Source: Oleispira sp963933055 (GTDB lineage Bacteria > Pseudomonadota > Gammaproteobacteria > Pseudomonadales > Oceanobacteraceae). Taken from it: a DNA stretch of 64,000 nucleotides. The notes below the pieces were generated by a model. That model was not told the origin of the DNA, did no database searches, and was given only the letters and a program-made list of their open reading frames with translations. The stretch lies in assembly GCA_963933055.1 (NCBI GenBank), contig CAWVSY010000012.1, positions 1 to 64,000 on the forward strand, read 5' to 3'. This document shows positions 55,001 through 64,000 of this stretch, one piece after another. Each line of letters starts with the position of its first letter. The stretch's first letter is position 1. The translations under genes and the position numbers were made by a program.

Positions 55001-57781
55001 GAAGTAAAATACCCAGATTGGGGTCGTTACATGATTCGTGCTTGTGATAAAAAAGGCCTGCATTGTACTGGCCAAGTATTCTACATGGACTGGCCTGGCT
55101 GGGCAGGGCGCGATCAAAAAAGCAAAGGTTTAGGTGCCAATACCCTGAGCTTAAGTGCTGATAAAGAACAATACATTGTCGGCGAAACAGCGATTGTTTC
55201 TTTACCTGAAGCCGCCAGTGGCCGAGCGTTAGTCTCGATCGAAAATGGCAGCCAAGTGATCGATTATTATTGGGTTAAATTGTCGGAAGTCGGTTCGCAA
55301 TTACACATTCCAATTACCAATGCAATGACCCCCAATGCCTATGTTTCGGTCAGCGTGATTCAAGCCCATGCGAATAAAAAGAACGACGAACCGATTCGTC
55401 TGATGGGTATTTTACCGTTAACCGTCACCGACCCAGCAACACACCTTAAGCCGCAGTTAACCATGGTTAGCGAAGTTGAACCTGAAAGCACATTAACGGT
55501 TGAAGTGAACGAAGCCACGGGCCGCAGTTTTAACTATACCTTAGCGGTAGTGGATGAAGGCCTATTAGGGCTCACCCAATTTAGAACCCCTGATTTGCAC
55601 AAAGGCTTTTATAAAAAAGAAGCCTTGGGCGTTAAAACCTGGGATCTATACGACAGTGTTGTGGGTGCTTATGGCGCCGAACTCGAACAACTATTAGCCA
55701 TTGGTGGTGATGGTGACTTGGGTGGCAAAGACAATGAAAATGACGAACGTCGTTTCCCTCCGGTTGTTCGATTCTTAGGGCCGTTCCATTTAGAACAAGC
55801 CGAAGTCGCGCAGCATAAAATCGACATTCCACAATACCTCGGCGCTGTACGCGTCATGTTGGTTGCCGCTAAAGACGGTGCTTATGGTCGCAGCGAAAAA
55901 GAAGTTTTAGTACGTAAACCACTCAACGTATTAGCGACCTTGCCACGCGTATTAGGCAAAGACGAAACACTGCAAATGCCGATTACGCTATTCACCAGCG
56001 ACGATAGCATCAACAACGTCAGTATCACGGTGAAAGCCGACGACAAAATTGTGCTACTGAAAAGCGAGTTGAATGTTGAATTTGATAAAGCCGGTGAGCG
56101 CATGGTTTTTGTGCCGATGCGAGCCTTAAAACTGGGCAGCAGCAAAGTCGAAATTGTTGCTACGGCGACCACCGCGACGTCTGAATTCAGCGCGCAGCAA
56201 ACCATTCATATTCCTGTGAATGCACAAACTTTACCTGAAAAACGTTTTAAAATGGCCAAGATCGAAGCCGGACAACGTTGGAATAATCAGGCCGAATTGT
56301 TTGGTATTGACGGTACGCAAAATGTTGAACTTGAATTCACCACCATGCCGCCAATGAATCTGCAAAACCACTTGCAGTATTTATTAGGCTACCCTCATGG
56401 CTGTGTTGAACAGACAACCTCAAAAGCGTTGCCGCAGTTATTCTTGCCAGAATTAACCAACCTTAATGAAGAGCAACTATTAACCAGCCAAAACAACATT
56501 GCCGCCGCGATTGATAAACTCAGCCGCCATCAAGCCAGCTCGGGTGGTTTTAGCTACTGGCCAGGTATTGGCAATGTTAACGATTGGTCTACCAGTTACG
56601 CCGGACACTTTTTATTATTGGCGAAAGATCATGGCTACGACGTGCCAGAAAAAATGTTAACGGATTGGAAAATTAATCAAAGCCGCGCCGCCCGAGCATG
56701 GACGGCCAGCGCTTCCAATAACCGCAGTCATATCAATTCTTATAAGGCGCAAGCCTATCGCTTATTCACCTTAGCGGTGGCAGGCAATAGTGAAATCGGA
56801 GCGATGAACCGCTTCCGCCAAAAACAAGACCTTGATAATTTATCGCGCTGGTTATTAGCCGCCGCCTATCAATTAGCGGGGCAGCAACAAGCCGCCGCGA
56901 CATTAGCCGCGACGGCACAATTGGATATGAATGATTACGTAGTAAGTGACTACAGCTTTGGCTCAACCTTGCGTGACGAAGCCATGTTACTAATGAGTTT
57001 GCTGGTATTAAACGACAGTGATAATAGCGCCAATCTTGCTGAAAAAATCAGTCAGCAACTGGTCGCAGATAACCGTCGATACAGCACACAAACCACCGCA
57101 TTTTCATTATTAGCCATGGCGGCGTATAGCGAAAAAAATCAAAGCAATAATAGTAACGTGAGCATTAACTGGCAGCAAAACGAACAGACGCTGGTATTGG
57201 AAAAAGCCATTAACCTAATGCCGCTGAATTTGCCGCCACGAAATCAAGGCGCGCTTGATCTAGACGTTAGCGTTCACAATAACGGCAGCGTCCCTGTTTA
57301 TGCCCAACTGATGAGTGAAGGTATTCCAGAACTAGGACAAGAGCAGCCGTACAGTCACGAGCTGGCATTAGACGTAAAATACTTTGATGGGGCGAAAGAA
57401 CGCGACAGAAATGCCATCGATCTTAATACCTTAACTCAAGGCCAAGATATTCTAGTAGTGGTTAATGTGACGAATAACAGTATTCACCCGATTGAGCATC
57501 TTGCGTTAACCGTACCGGTCGCCTCGGGTTTTGAAATTCGTAATACCGATGCTTTAGATGCGGTTAATACCAGCAACAACCTTTACGATTATCAAGATAT
57601 TCGTGATGACCGTATTTACAGCTATCTCAAGCTGGCGGTCGGCGAACGTAAAACCCTAGAGTTTAGAATTAACGCCACGTACCAAGGTCGTTATTATCAA
57701 CCTGCGGTCATGATTAACGACATGTACGACGAAACCCGAGCAGCGCGTAATACAGGACACTGGGTTGAAATTGCACGCTAA
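52097..57781 (+). CDS. yfhM: Bacterial alpha-2-macroglobulin lipoprotein
   Basis: 1894 residues from ATG 52097 with AAGGAA 7 nt upstream. A lipoprotein signal ends in QISGC (Cys25), followed by Ser. The protein contains many macroglobulin (MG) domains; YTERGVWRPGDKIFLTVV is the typical MG-domain signature. The thioester motif YPHGCVEQTTSK is intact (Cys1436, Gln1439), within an alpha/alpha toroid with SGGFSYWPG. The protein traps proteases in the periplasm. It overlaps pbpC by 17 nt, the conserved YfhM-PbpC pairing, thought to guard the cell when the wall is breached. Confidence 0.95.
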   Translation: MLKRSFFWIASALLLQLTFLQISGCSDSSNTEASKPAKEATVISQQNNPWLQVLRSHTTGQLSRFGSIDLHFNQDLPKSQELAQNSQLAQQLLSFEPAIEGTATLVNKRHYRFTPTQPLPSGQAYSATLSAQAVALTQEGSEDFVFNFNVIEQAFEIKMNGLEVNQDGSMKLQGELNTADVTVIDDIKHIISASVQNQSLNVDWEKETKAQKQHRFTINNIQRKDSAAILIVKWNGADINVASTGERKFEVPALGQFVVSSIVALQGSDQTIEINFSEPLLKKQNLKGLIQVSTGTVKTRIEEAKITLYPSSVISGEFEITLDSNIKNAQGFNLGKSFSETLHFLSKKPAVRFTGQGNILPISDKLSIPFEATNVDSIQVTAFQIQEHSMPQYFQENQLNTTYNLHRVGRHIWRKTVQLKTPVADQWNRFNLDVRQLVLDNPGSLFRFELSINRSNSILTCSEADNNIPVTKENAPSNYEDEYISESSAWDGIEGYYGQNQNTSISWNDRENPCRDGFYQYGSQIKDQRNFIASNIGLIAKKGEDNQLVVIATELSSGLPLPAAQIEIRNFQNQTIASETTDNNGFAEVALNSTPFLIVASTHNSHQDSGPKDIGYLKINKAQAISTSHFNVGGKVVKDGIKAQIYTERGVWRPGDKIFLTVVIEDKADQIPDNHPLMLELINPKNQRVSVQVNAKPVGGLYAFTLETAEEDETGNWKAIASLGSLKFEHNIKIEMVKPNHLKMNMDLASDDIRAYQVGRYGSDAKLEGEFFSQWLHGAKASGLKTILNLSMSPQKTRFDTYNDFKFDDPAKEFRSQNDEIATFELDNDGKANVSADINIASLPAGKLRGSLTSRVFEPSGDFSIAKQSLDIHPYQHYVGMQMPKGDAARGMLLTDQKHPVELVVVDADGKPLQGKQKLHLTLYKLSWKWWWDSSSDDQLANYVSRHSNSILKQEDIDISNGQGQWKFEVKYPDWGRYMIRACDKKGLHCTGQVFYMDWPGWAGRDQKSKGLGANTLSLSADKEQYIVGETAIVSLPEAASGRALVSIENGSQVIDYYWVKLSEVGSQLHIPITNAMTPNAYVSVSVIQAHANKKNDEPIRLMGILPLTVTDPATHLKPQLTMVSEVEPESTLTVEVNEATGRSFNYTLAVVDEGLLGLTQFRTPDLHKGFYKKEALGVKTWDLYDSVVGAYGAELEQLLAIGGDGDLGGKDNENDERRFPPVVRFLGPFHLEQAEVAQHKIDIPQYLGAVRVMLVAAKDGAYGRSEKEVLVRKPLNVLATLPRVLGKDETLQMPITLFTSDDSINNVSITVKADDKIVLLKSELNVEFDKAGERMVFVPMRALKLGSSKVEIVATATTATSEFSAQQTIHIPVNAQTLPEKRFKMAKIEAGQRWNNQAELFGIDGTQNVELEFTTMPPMNLQNHLQYLLGYPHGCVEQTTSKALPQLFLPELTNLNEEQLLTSQNNIAAAIDKLSRHQASSGGFSYWPGIGNVNDWSTSYAGHFLLLAKDHGYDVPEKMLTDWKINQSRAARAWTASASNNRSHINSYKAQAYRLFTLAVAGNSEIGAMNRFRQKQDLDNLSRWLLAAAYQLAGQQQAAATLAATAQLDMNDYVVSDYSFGSTLRDEAMLLMSLLVLNDSDNSANLAEKISQQLVADNRRYSTQTTAFSLLAMAAYSEKNQSNNSNVSINWQQNEQTLVLEKAINLMPLNLPPRNQGALDLDVSVHNNGSVPVYAQLMSEGIPELGQEQPYSHELALDVKYFDGAKERDRNAIDLNTLTQGQDILVVVNVTNNSIHPIEHLALTVPVASGFEIRNTDALDAVNTSNNLYDYQDIRDDRIYSYLKLAVGERKTLEFRINATYQGRYYQPAVMINDMYDETRAARNTGHWVEIAR

Positions 57782-60104
57782 ACCCAACCTACGATTATTC
57801 GCCATATTGCTCTTGCTAATAATCGTACTTCTCAGCAGCTGGTGGCATTCATTGCCCCAGCCGCTGTTTTCAACACCTTATTCCAGCATCTTATTAGACC
57901 GTAATAACCAACTGCTTGAAGCGCGTATTGCCAGCGATGAACAGTGGCGCTTTCCGCCGAGTGAAAGCCTACCTAAATCGTATGTGAGCGCGTTATTATT
58001 ATTCGAAGATAAACGCTTTTATGAACATAGCGGTATCGACTGGTTAGCGTTAGGTCGCGCGACTTTGCAAAACCTAAAATCGGGCAAAGTAGTGAGTGGT
58101 GCCAGTACCCTCAGCATGCAAGTGATTCGCCTTGCACGCAAAAGTGAACACCGCGACTTCAGCACAAAAATAATAGAAAGCCTGCAAGCCTTACGTTTGG
58201 AATTTTCGTATAGCAAACAACAAATTTTAAACCTGTACGCTTCGCACGCGCCGTTTGGTGGCAACGTAGTCGGTATCTCAGCCGCAAGCTGGCGTTATTT
58301 TGGCCGCGGCCCAGACAGTTTATCGTGGGCAGAATCGGCCTTATTAGCGGTACTGCCCAACAGACCTAACTATTTGCGTCCGGGTAAAAACCAACAAAAA
58401 TTAAAACAAAAACGCGATCGCCTATTAACCCGATTGCAGCAAGCAGGGCAGTTCGACCAACTGCAATTAGCATTAGCCTTGAGTGAACCCCTGCCAGAAA
58501 AAATATTAGCATTTCCAAAACGCGCACCGCATTTATTAGAAACCTTGATTAGCCGTACTCATAATAAAAGCGGACTAATAAAAACCAGCCTAAACGGCAA
58601 CCTACAAGCGCAAGTACAAAACGTAGTAGATCATTACGCCCAACGATTATTAAACGCGCAAATCACCCACCTAGCCGCGGTGATAATGGACAATAAAACC
58701 GGATTGCCCGTCGCCTATATTGGCAACTCGGGTTTTAGCCATGTTCCTCATTCGGGCAAAGGCATTGATTTATTACACCGCTCGCGCAGTACCGGCAGTA
58801 TTTTAAAACCCTTGTTATACGCCACCATGTTGCAGCAAGGAGAAATAACCCCACTGCAATTGGTAGAAGACATACCAATAAAATTTAAAGGCTATCAACC
58901 AGAAAACTACGACCTGGATTATCGCGGCGTCGTACGGGCGAAAAAAGCCCTCGCGCAATCGCTGAATATTCCTGCGGTAAACATGCTAAAACAATACGGC
59001 ATAAAACCGTTTTATGATTTCTTAAAACAACACGGTATTAGCACCTTACACCGCAGCGCTGAAGGTTACGGGTTACCCCTAATACTCGGTGGCGCAGAAG
59101 GCACGCTTTGGGAAATGACCCATCTTTATATGCAGCTTGCGCGCATTGCACAAAACTTACCTGCGCAACCGATCAGCCGTTTACCTACAATTTTTCTAAA
59201 GCAAGAAAAGCAAAAAAGCATTTCAAGTTTAACCGCAGGATCGGCTTGGTTAACCCTACAAGCGTTATTAGACGTCAGCCGCCCCGGCAATGAAAACCGC
59301 TGGCGACAATTTACCAACAGTCGCCAAGTCGCGTGGAAAACAGGCACAAGCTACGGCTTTCGAGACGGCTGGGCGATTGGCACAACCGCTGAATATACCA
59401 TTGGCGTTTGGACAGGGAATGCCGAAGGCGGCAGCGTTCCAGGGCTTACGGGCACTCAAGCCGCCGCGCCATTATTATTCGAATTATTTAACCTATTGCC
59501 TAAAACGCATTGGTTTAAAAAACCTGAATTCGACCTGCGCCAAGTACGGGTTTGTAAAAATGACGGCTTCCTCGCCACACCGTATTGCGACAGCATAATT
59601 GCAGACTTACCATTGGCCTCAACCTACAGCACCGTATCGCCTTACCACGTTCGTATTCATACCGATGTCCAACGTTATCACCGAGTATCATCCGCTTGCG
59701 AAGCCGTCCATAAAATACATTCACAGAATTGGTTTACCTTGCCACCGCACATCGCTTTTTATTATCAAAAAAAACACAGCGAATACAAAGCCATGCCCAA
59801 TTGGCGAGCTGACTGCTTAAACTTTATGACAGCACAAAGCCCAATATCATTTATTTATCCACACAAAAATACCCAAGTGTATTTACCGATAACACTCAGC
59901 GGCAACCGCACCAATATGATCAGCGAACTCGCGCATCAATATGCTGGCTCGATAGTTTACTGGTACCTCGATCAAGAATACCTCGGCAAAACGCAGCAAA
60001 TACACCAAATGGAAATGAGCCCAAGTTTAGGCAAGCATGAATTGTTAGTCGTTGATGAAGAAGGCAATCAGCAAACATTAAGTTTTAAAGTACTGAGCCA
60101 ATAA
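57765..60104 (+). CDS. pbpC: Penicillin-binding protein 1C
   Basis: 779 residues. One N-terminal membrane helix is at about residues 9-27. The glycosyltransferase domain shows LLFEDKRFYEHSGIDW and GASTLSMQVIRLARK. The transpeptidase domain has the serine motif STGSILKP (Ser345, Lys348), SLNIPAVN and KTGTSYGFRDGWAIG. The C-terminal part is the BiPBP_C domain characteristic of PbpC. The enzyme polymerises peptidoglycan; its transpeptidase activity is uncertain in relatives. Translationally coupled to the macroglobulin gene, indicating joint function in wall repair and defence. Confidence 0.95.
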   Translation: MKLHAKPNLRLFAILLLLIIVLLSSWWHSLPQPLFSTPYSSILLDRNNQLLEARIASDEQWRFPPSESLPKSYVSALLLFEDKRFYEHSGIDWLALGRATLQNLKSGKVVSGASTLSMQVIRLARKSEHRDFSTKIIESLQALRLEFSYSKQQILNLYASHAPFGGNVVGISAASWRYFGRGPDSLSWAESALLAVLPNRPNYLRPGKNQQKLKQKRDRLLTRLQQAGQFDQLQLALALSEPLPEKILAFPKRAPHLLETLISRTHNKSGLIKTSLNGNLQAQVQNVVDHYAQRLLNAQITHLAAVIMDNKTGLPVAYIGNSGFSHVPHSGKGIDLLHRSRSTGSILKPLLYATMLQQGEITPLQLVEDIPIKFKGYQPENYDLDYRGVVRAKKALAQSLNIPAVNMLKQYGIKPFYDFLKQHGISTLHRSAEGYGLPLILGGAEGTLWEMTHLYMQLARIAQNLPAQPISRLPTIFLKQEKQKSISSLTAGSAWLTLQALLDVSRPGNENRWRQFTNSRQVAWKTGTSYGFRDGWAIGTTAEYTIGVWTGNAEGGSVPGLTGTQAAAPLLFELFNLLPKTHWFKKPEFDLRQVRVCKNDGFLATPYCDSIIADLPLASTYSTVSPYHVRIHTDVQRYHRVSSACEAVHKIHSQNWFTLPPHIAFYYQKKHSEYKAMPNWRADCLNFMTAQSPISFIYPHKNTQVYLPITLSGNRTNMISELAHQYAGSIVYWYLDQEYLGKTQQIHQMEMSPSLGKHELLVVDEEGNQQTLSFKVLSQ

Positions 60105-60120
60105 TTCACTCAGCTTAAGC

Positions 60121-60681
60121 TCAAAACAACCCTTGCTGCGGGTGATGCAAACACACAGTATCACCCACAGAAATTTTGCCCGACTGCACAACCTTTAAAC
60201 ACAAGCCACCATGGCCCATCATCGCCGCAATGCCACCTTTTCCTAGCAGCTCTTCCATACGCAAACACGGATGACACAACGCACCCGCTTCAAAAATAGC
60301 CCCACCAATTGAAAACTGCTGATAACGCAGCGCCTCTAAATTCATTCCCTTAATCACCAAATTACGGCGTAATAACTTAGGATGAACCGAATGCTGAAGA
60401 AGCATGTTGGTATTTGAACGGCTAAGCGACAAAAAATGCGCAATCTGGCCAATATACTCCTCACTCATCAACGTCACCTGACGCCCAGACCCCAGCGTAT
60501 TTTCAAAGCGGTGATCACCGTCTAAACCCGACCCAGCAATGGCCTGAACAGAATTGACCTCGACCACCTCAGCTTGACGCTCAGGGCGCAACCCTATCCA
60601 AGTGAGCTTACCAGGTGGAAGATCTTCAATATAACGAGAAAACAAACGCTTCTGAGAAACAGAAGTACGCGAAACAGCCAT
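60121..60681 (-). CDS. MOSC domain protein
   Basis: 186 residues. The N-terminal part has GKLTWIGLRPERQAEVVEV, then GLDGDHRFENTLGSGRQVTLMSEE, LLRRNLVIKGMNLEAL, and the conserved cysteine in ALCHPCLRMEELLGKGG. MOSC domains bind molybdenum cofactor and deliver sulfur or reduce N-hydroxylated compounds (YiiM type). A stand-alone MOSC protein usually takes part in detoxification; the substrate is unknown here. It is convergent with pbpC. Confidence 0.85.
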   Translation of the reverse strand: MAVSRTSVSQKRLFSRYIEDLPPGKLTWIGLRPERQAEVVEVNSVQAIAGSGLDGDHRFENTLGSGRQVTLMSEEYIGQIAHFLSLSRSNTNMLLQHSVHPKLLRRNLVIKGMNLEALRYQQFSIGGAIFEAGALCHPCLRMEELLGKGGIAAMMGHGGLCLKVVQSGKISVGDTVCLHHPQQGLF

Positions 60682-60905
60682 AGCAAACCACTAACAATGA
60701 ACGAAGCCTAAACCATATCACAACATGGCTACAGCCTGCTTAGAACAAGGCATTTGAATAACTCGCTAGAATTTACAAAAAGATCACTAACTTGAAAAAA
60801 TAGCCAGATTAGGGCATTGTTCGTATTCACGGACAAACGTTATGGACAAAACTCTACGGATTAAGCAGTACGTACAAAAAATCTATAGAGAATAGGTATC
60901 AAGGA

Positions 60906-61592
60906 ATGATGATCGTCTACTCAGCCACCAAGCAGCAATTCGTTAACGATGTACGTTCAAATGCCATTGCCGCCCTGATACAAGACTACAGCGAAACCGT
61001 GCGTAACGAGTCCATAGCACTCTTACTCTGTGCCTACCTGCACAACATGAAAGCGCGCGACGCTATAACCGATGACGGCAGCCTGTGGTTAATCGCAGAA
61101 AATTCAGTCGAACAAATAGGCTGCATGCACACCTGTCAACCCCTAGAGCACCCATCAAGAGACAAAGCACTCAGCGGTATTCGTGGTCGATTAAAAAAAG
61201 AACCCGAAGCAGCACTAATCGCCGCAGACGGCTTCAGTGATCGGCAGGATTTAGAAAATGTGGGCAACCCGGAAGAAAGCGAATGGGTTCAGCTACCAGA
61301 ACACATCAATACCACGAAAGGCATGTTCGTTACCCGCGTAGTGGGCGAGTCCATGAACAAACGAATCATCAACGGTTCTTGGTGTTTGTTTAAAGCCAAT
61401 CCCAGCGGCAGCCGTAATGGCAAAAATGTATTAGTAGAGCACTGTGACATTGAAGATCCAGATCATGGTGGCACCTACACAGTTAAAACGTATCACAGTG
61501 AAAAAATAGAAGAAGATGGTGTGTTGGTTAATCAGCGCATCGCGTACTTAAGCCGGAAACTAATGCTTATGGGTATTCGCCGATTGAAATAA
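60906..61592 (+). CDS. Small protein with S24 (LexA-like) peptidase-type domain
   Basis: 228 residues. AAGGA abuts the first ATG, so the second ATG (60909) or another nearby start is possible. Residues about 3-50 (IVYSATKQQFVNDVRSNAI) resemble the N-terminus of large DUF2075-type helicase-nucleases. Residues about 125-228 form an S24-like domain with FVTRVVGESMNKRIINGSWC (candidate Ser149) and a candidate Lys194 in YTVKTYHSEK. There is no HTH, so it is not a phage CI or LexA repressor. It looks like a cut-down version of a helicase protein with the helicase core missing. It stands 75 nt before a TIR-STAND gene, in a visibly AT-richer region. Confidence 0.6.
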   Translation: MMIVYSATKQQFVNDVRSNAIAALIQDYSETVRNESIALLLCAYLHNMKARDAITDDGSLWLIAENSVEQIGCMHTCQPLEHPSRDKALSGIRGRLKKEPEAALIAADGFSDRQDLENVGNPEESEWVQLPEHINTTKGMFVTRVVGESMNKRIINGSWCLFKANPSGSRNGKNVLVEHCDIEDPDHGGTYTVKTYHSEKIEEDGVLVNQRIAYLSRKLMLMGIRRLK

Positions 61593-61667
61593 AAGAAAAT
61601 TCTGAGGAATTAGTTGTAGTTGGCGTTATTAAGCCCTATAGAATATTAATAAAAAATGGATTTATGA

Positions 61668-64000
61668 ATGAAAGTATTTATCAGTTATTCGCATGTAGAT
61701 GAACAATTTCGTAAGGAGTTAAATACTCACTTATCGTTAATGAAACGAAATGGTGAGATAGAAACTTGGGATGATAGAAAAATAGTCCCAGGAGAGGAAT
61801 GGTGTGAGGAAATTTCTAATTCATTAGAAGTTGCGGAAATTATCTTATTATTGATTAGTCCTGATTTTATTAGTTCAGACTATTGCTTTGATATTGAAGT
61901 TGCTAGAGCTATCGAAAAACATAATGAAGGAACTGCAGCAGTAATACCAATCTTATTGAGAGTATGTGACTGGAAGAGTGCTCCATTCTCGAAATTACAA
62001 GCATTGCCAGCAGAAGCGAAGCCAATTAAAAAATGGGATGACTCTGATGAAGCATGGAATGATGTGGTTAATGGGATTAGAACTACTTTAACTGAGCTAA
62101 AAAAAAAGACCTCTCTAGTTGAGATAAAACCCCAGTTATTATGTGGAGGTATAAGGATGGAGTTTCTAGATTGGCTTAATGATACTGAAGTACAGCTATC
62201 ACATAGAAATGTTACTAAAGTTCAGTTTGCTGATGTATATGTAGCTCCACATGTTAAAAATCTAATATCAAATTCTGATGAGCTTGTTAAACCTGTAGAT
62301 GCTATTGAAAAATTAGATAATGAAAGCAATTTAATTATTTTTGGCGATGATCAATCTGGTAAGACATCACTTATTAAACACTATTATTCTGAATTATATG
62401 GTAAGGGCTTGTTGCCAGTATATATTGACGGAGAATGCATTAAATCATCGGACATTGAAAATCTTGTTTGCAAAGGAGTGTTGGAGCAATATGGAGGTGA
62501 GGTTGATACTTGTAATGTTCTTCTGATCGATAATTTTTCAAAAATTAAATTAAATCAAAAACACTTAAATAAACTTCTTGAATCTATAAATGATAAATTT
62601 AATAAGGTTGTATGTCTTGCTCACGACTCATTTCAGTATATAGCCCCTGAGTTGGATGGTTTTTTAGAATATGATTTTTGTGAAATTTTACCATTAGGTA
62701 ATTTAAAAAGATCTGAAGTTATAGAAAAGTGGGTTTCATTGGGGGTGTCAGAGCAGATAGATGATAAAGAGCTTTATAAAGAGGCTGATGAGATAAAGCT
62801 TAGATTAGATTCAATGGTTAGAGGGAATGTAGTGCCTGCTAAACCGATATTTATCTTAACTATGCTGCAGATGTTTGAAGCGTATACACCTCAAAATTTA
62901 GAGTTGACATCATATGGACACTGTTATCAGTATTTAGTATATCAAGCTTTGGAAAAGGCTAAAATAAAAGCTTCAGAGATTGATTTGTATTTAAATATAT
63001 TAACTGAGTTATCTTGGGAAATATATAAAAATAAGCAGGGGTTGAATAAAACTGGGCTTACATACTTTTTCGGTAAATACCGAGAAAAATATGTACTTGG
63101 TATTGAGGATTCAGTAGTTATAAATAAGATACTTTCAAATGGTATCTTACTAGATGACGAAGGTATCGTGTCTTTTAAATACAAATATGTATATTACTTT
63201 TTTGTTGCAAAGAAAATTGCAGAATCATTTAATCTGGATGCTGTTTTCAAAGAAGAAATTAGGGAGCTATTATCTGACCTTCATAGAGAGGAAGCGGCAA
63301 ATATAATTATTTTCATATCGCATCATACAAAAGAAAGCTGGATTCTCGATGAGTTGCAGTTATGTCTAATGGAATTGTTTGATGAGCAAAAAGAGGCGGA
63401 GTTGTCCTCTAGTTCTTTGTCGTTCATGGATGATTTTATAGCTGAAATACCTGATTTAATTCTTAGGGAGAAGGAGGTAAGTCGTGAAAGGAATAAGCGA
63501 AATGAGTTGATTGATGACTTAGAAAGGATAGAGGGTTCTGATGAAGAGGGTAAATTTGAATCGAATGATTTTCTTGTGAAAATTAATAAAGTGTTTAAAG
63601 GAATTGAAATTGTCGGTCAAATAGTAAGAAATCGGCATGCATCTTTAAATAAAGAGATGCTTTTTCAAATGATTGAATTTTCAACACATACGGGGTTGAG
63701 ATTTCTTCAATATTTTATTGAAATTTCGGACGTGTCGAAAGAAGAAGTGATAAAAACGATACAGCATATGCTAATTGATAATGTTGATGTTGATAATGAT
63801 GACTTAGAGAAAGAAGCTAGAGATGCATTTTTAAAATTGACCTATGGAATTATCTATGGCGTGTTGAAAAAGATATCAACCGCAATAGGCTCAAAAGATG
63901 CTTATGAAATATATAATGAGCTCGAAGATAAGACCCCTACACCTGCTATTAAATTGATAAATCAGGCAATAGCGTTACAGTTTAAAAAACAACTTAATTT
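61668..64000 (+). CDS. TIR-domain STAND NTPase, putative anti-phage protein (3' end outside window)
   Basis: The frame is open from ATG 61668 to the window end with no stop, at least 777 residues. Residues 1 to about 145 form a TIR domain: KVFISYSHVDEQF, WDDRKIVPGEEW (BB-loop), SSDYCFDIEVARAIEKH with the expected catalytic glutamate (Glu77). The Walker A is GDDQSGKT (226-233), the Walker B LLIDN (Asp288), followed by alpha-helical segments and a winged-helix-like region typical of STAND proteins; the remaining part is helical and Asp/Glu/Lys-rich, probably a sensor. TIR domains of such proteins cleave NAD+ after phage detection. The DNA is much richer in A+T than the flanking genes, suggesting transfer. 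Confidence 0.82.
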   Translation, partial: MKVFISYSHVDEQFRKELNTHLSLMKRNGEIETWDDRKIVPGEEWCEEISNSLEVAEIILLLISPDFISSDYCFDIEVARAIEKHNEGTAAVIPILLRVCDWKSAPFSKLQALPAEAKPIKKWDDSDEAWNDVVNGIRTTLTELKKKTSLVEIKPQLLCGGIRMEFLDWLNDTEVQLSHRNVTKVQFADVYVAPHVKNLISNSDELVKPVDAIEKLDNESNLIIFGDDQSGKTSLIKHYYSELYGKGLLPVYIDGECIKSSDIENLVCKGVLEQYGGEVDTCNVLLIDNFSKIKLNQKHLNKLLESINDKFNKVVCLAHDSFQYIAPELDGFLEYDFCEILPLGNLKRSEVIEKWVSLGVSEQIDDKELYKEADEIKLRLDSMVRGNVVPAKPIFILTMLQMFEAYTPQNLELTSYGHCYQYLVYQALEKAKIKASEIDLYLNILTELSWEIYKNKQGLNKTGLTYFFGKYREKYVLGIEDSVVINKILSNGILLDDEGIVSFKYKYVYYFFVAKKIAESFNLDAVFKEEIRELLSDLHREEAANIIIFISHHTKESWILDELQLCLMELFDEQKEAELSSSSLSFMDDFIAEIPDLILREKEVSRERNKRNELIDDLERIEGSDEEGKFESNDFLVKINKVFKGIEIVGQIVRNRHASLNKEMLFQMIEFSTHTGLRFLQYFIEISDVSKEEVIKTIQHMLIDNVDVDNDDLEKEARDAFLKLTYGIIYGVLKKISTAIGSKDAYEIYNELEDKTPTPAIKLINQAIALQFKKQLN

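Noticed and set aside
59290..59598. Open frames of 60-120 codons within pbpC, the macroglobulin gene, the dehydrogenase gene at 44770 and others
   Set aside because: They lie inside well-supported genes in other frames, lack ribosome sites and show no recognisable protein pattern.
60906..61592. S24 gene as a prophage repressor (CI/LexA) marking a prophage
   Set aside because: No helix-turn-helix at the N-terminus, no phage structural, integrase or lysis genes, and no attachment-site repeat visible.
62341..62526. Small frame within the TIR-STAND gene as a separate gene
   Set aside because: The surrounding 61668-64000 frame is continuously open with clear TIR and NTPase motifs; the small frame is a shadow.

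Overview
The window reads as chromosome of a marine gammaproteobacterium, most like the Oceanospirillales (Oleispira / Thalassolituus / Bermanella type). The grounds are moderate-to-low GC, the long Pseudomonas-type isocitrate lyase, a fatty-acid cis/trans isomerase, a bioF-H-C-D operon divergent from bioA, and a marine-type petrobactin locus. The genus is an inference. No rRNA, tRNA, IS element or CRISPR array was seen, and no gene-free gap exceeds about 290 bases.

1-22 kb is mostly housekeeping: the end of aceA, a TonB-like protein, a 2-Cys peroxiredoxin, cti, a cNMP-rhodanese protein, biotin genes bioD/C/H/F (minus) facing bioA (plus) across a convincing BirA operator, two small methyltransferases, trmO, ETF-ubiquinone oxidoreductase, a short MalT/LuxR-type regulator, purC with a GDT1-family membrane protein, a YegD-type Hsp70, and a chemoreceptor.

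22-46 kb is an iron-acquisition island with five Fur-box-like sites. It holds a TonB-dependent receptor, a PepSY / DUF3649 / DUF3325 inner-membrane set, a DUF418 protein, a siderophore-interacting reductase and a DUF1624-type membrane protein. A long plus-strand gene train follows: speA, a carboxy(nor)spermidine dehydrogenase, an Sfp-type phosphopantetheinyl transferase, a MATE exporter, asbA, asbB, asbC, a fused asbD-asbE, asbF, a carboxy(nor)spermidine decarboxylase, and a second divergent dehydrogenase. It reads as petrobactin-type (3,4-dihydroxybenzoyl-polyamine-citrate) biosynthesis packaged with its own alternative spermidine route, carrier activation, export and uptake.

46-60 kb carries a lone periplasmic binding protein, a DUF3817 protein, a TelA-family gene paired with a large UPF1-like helicase-nuclease, and the alpha-2-macroglobulin / PbpC pair. 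From about 60.9 kb the sequence turns AT-rich and looks like an accessory or defence region. A small S24-type protein is followed by a TIR-STAND NTPase gene that runs off the right edge.

A recurring peculiarity across the window is short (14-18 nt) tandem duplication. Several copies lie across or directly after stop codons, and others are in frame within coding sequence.
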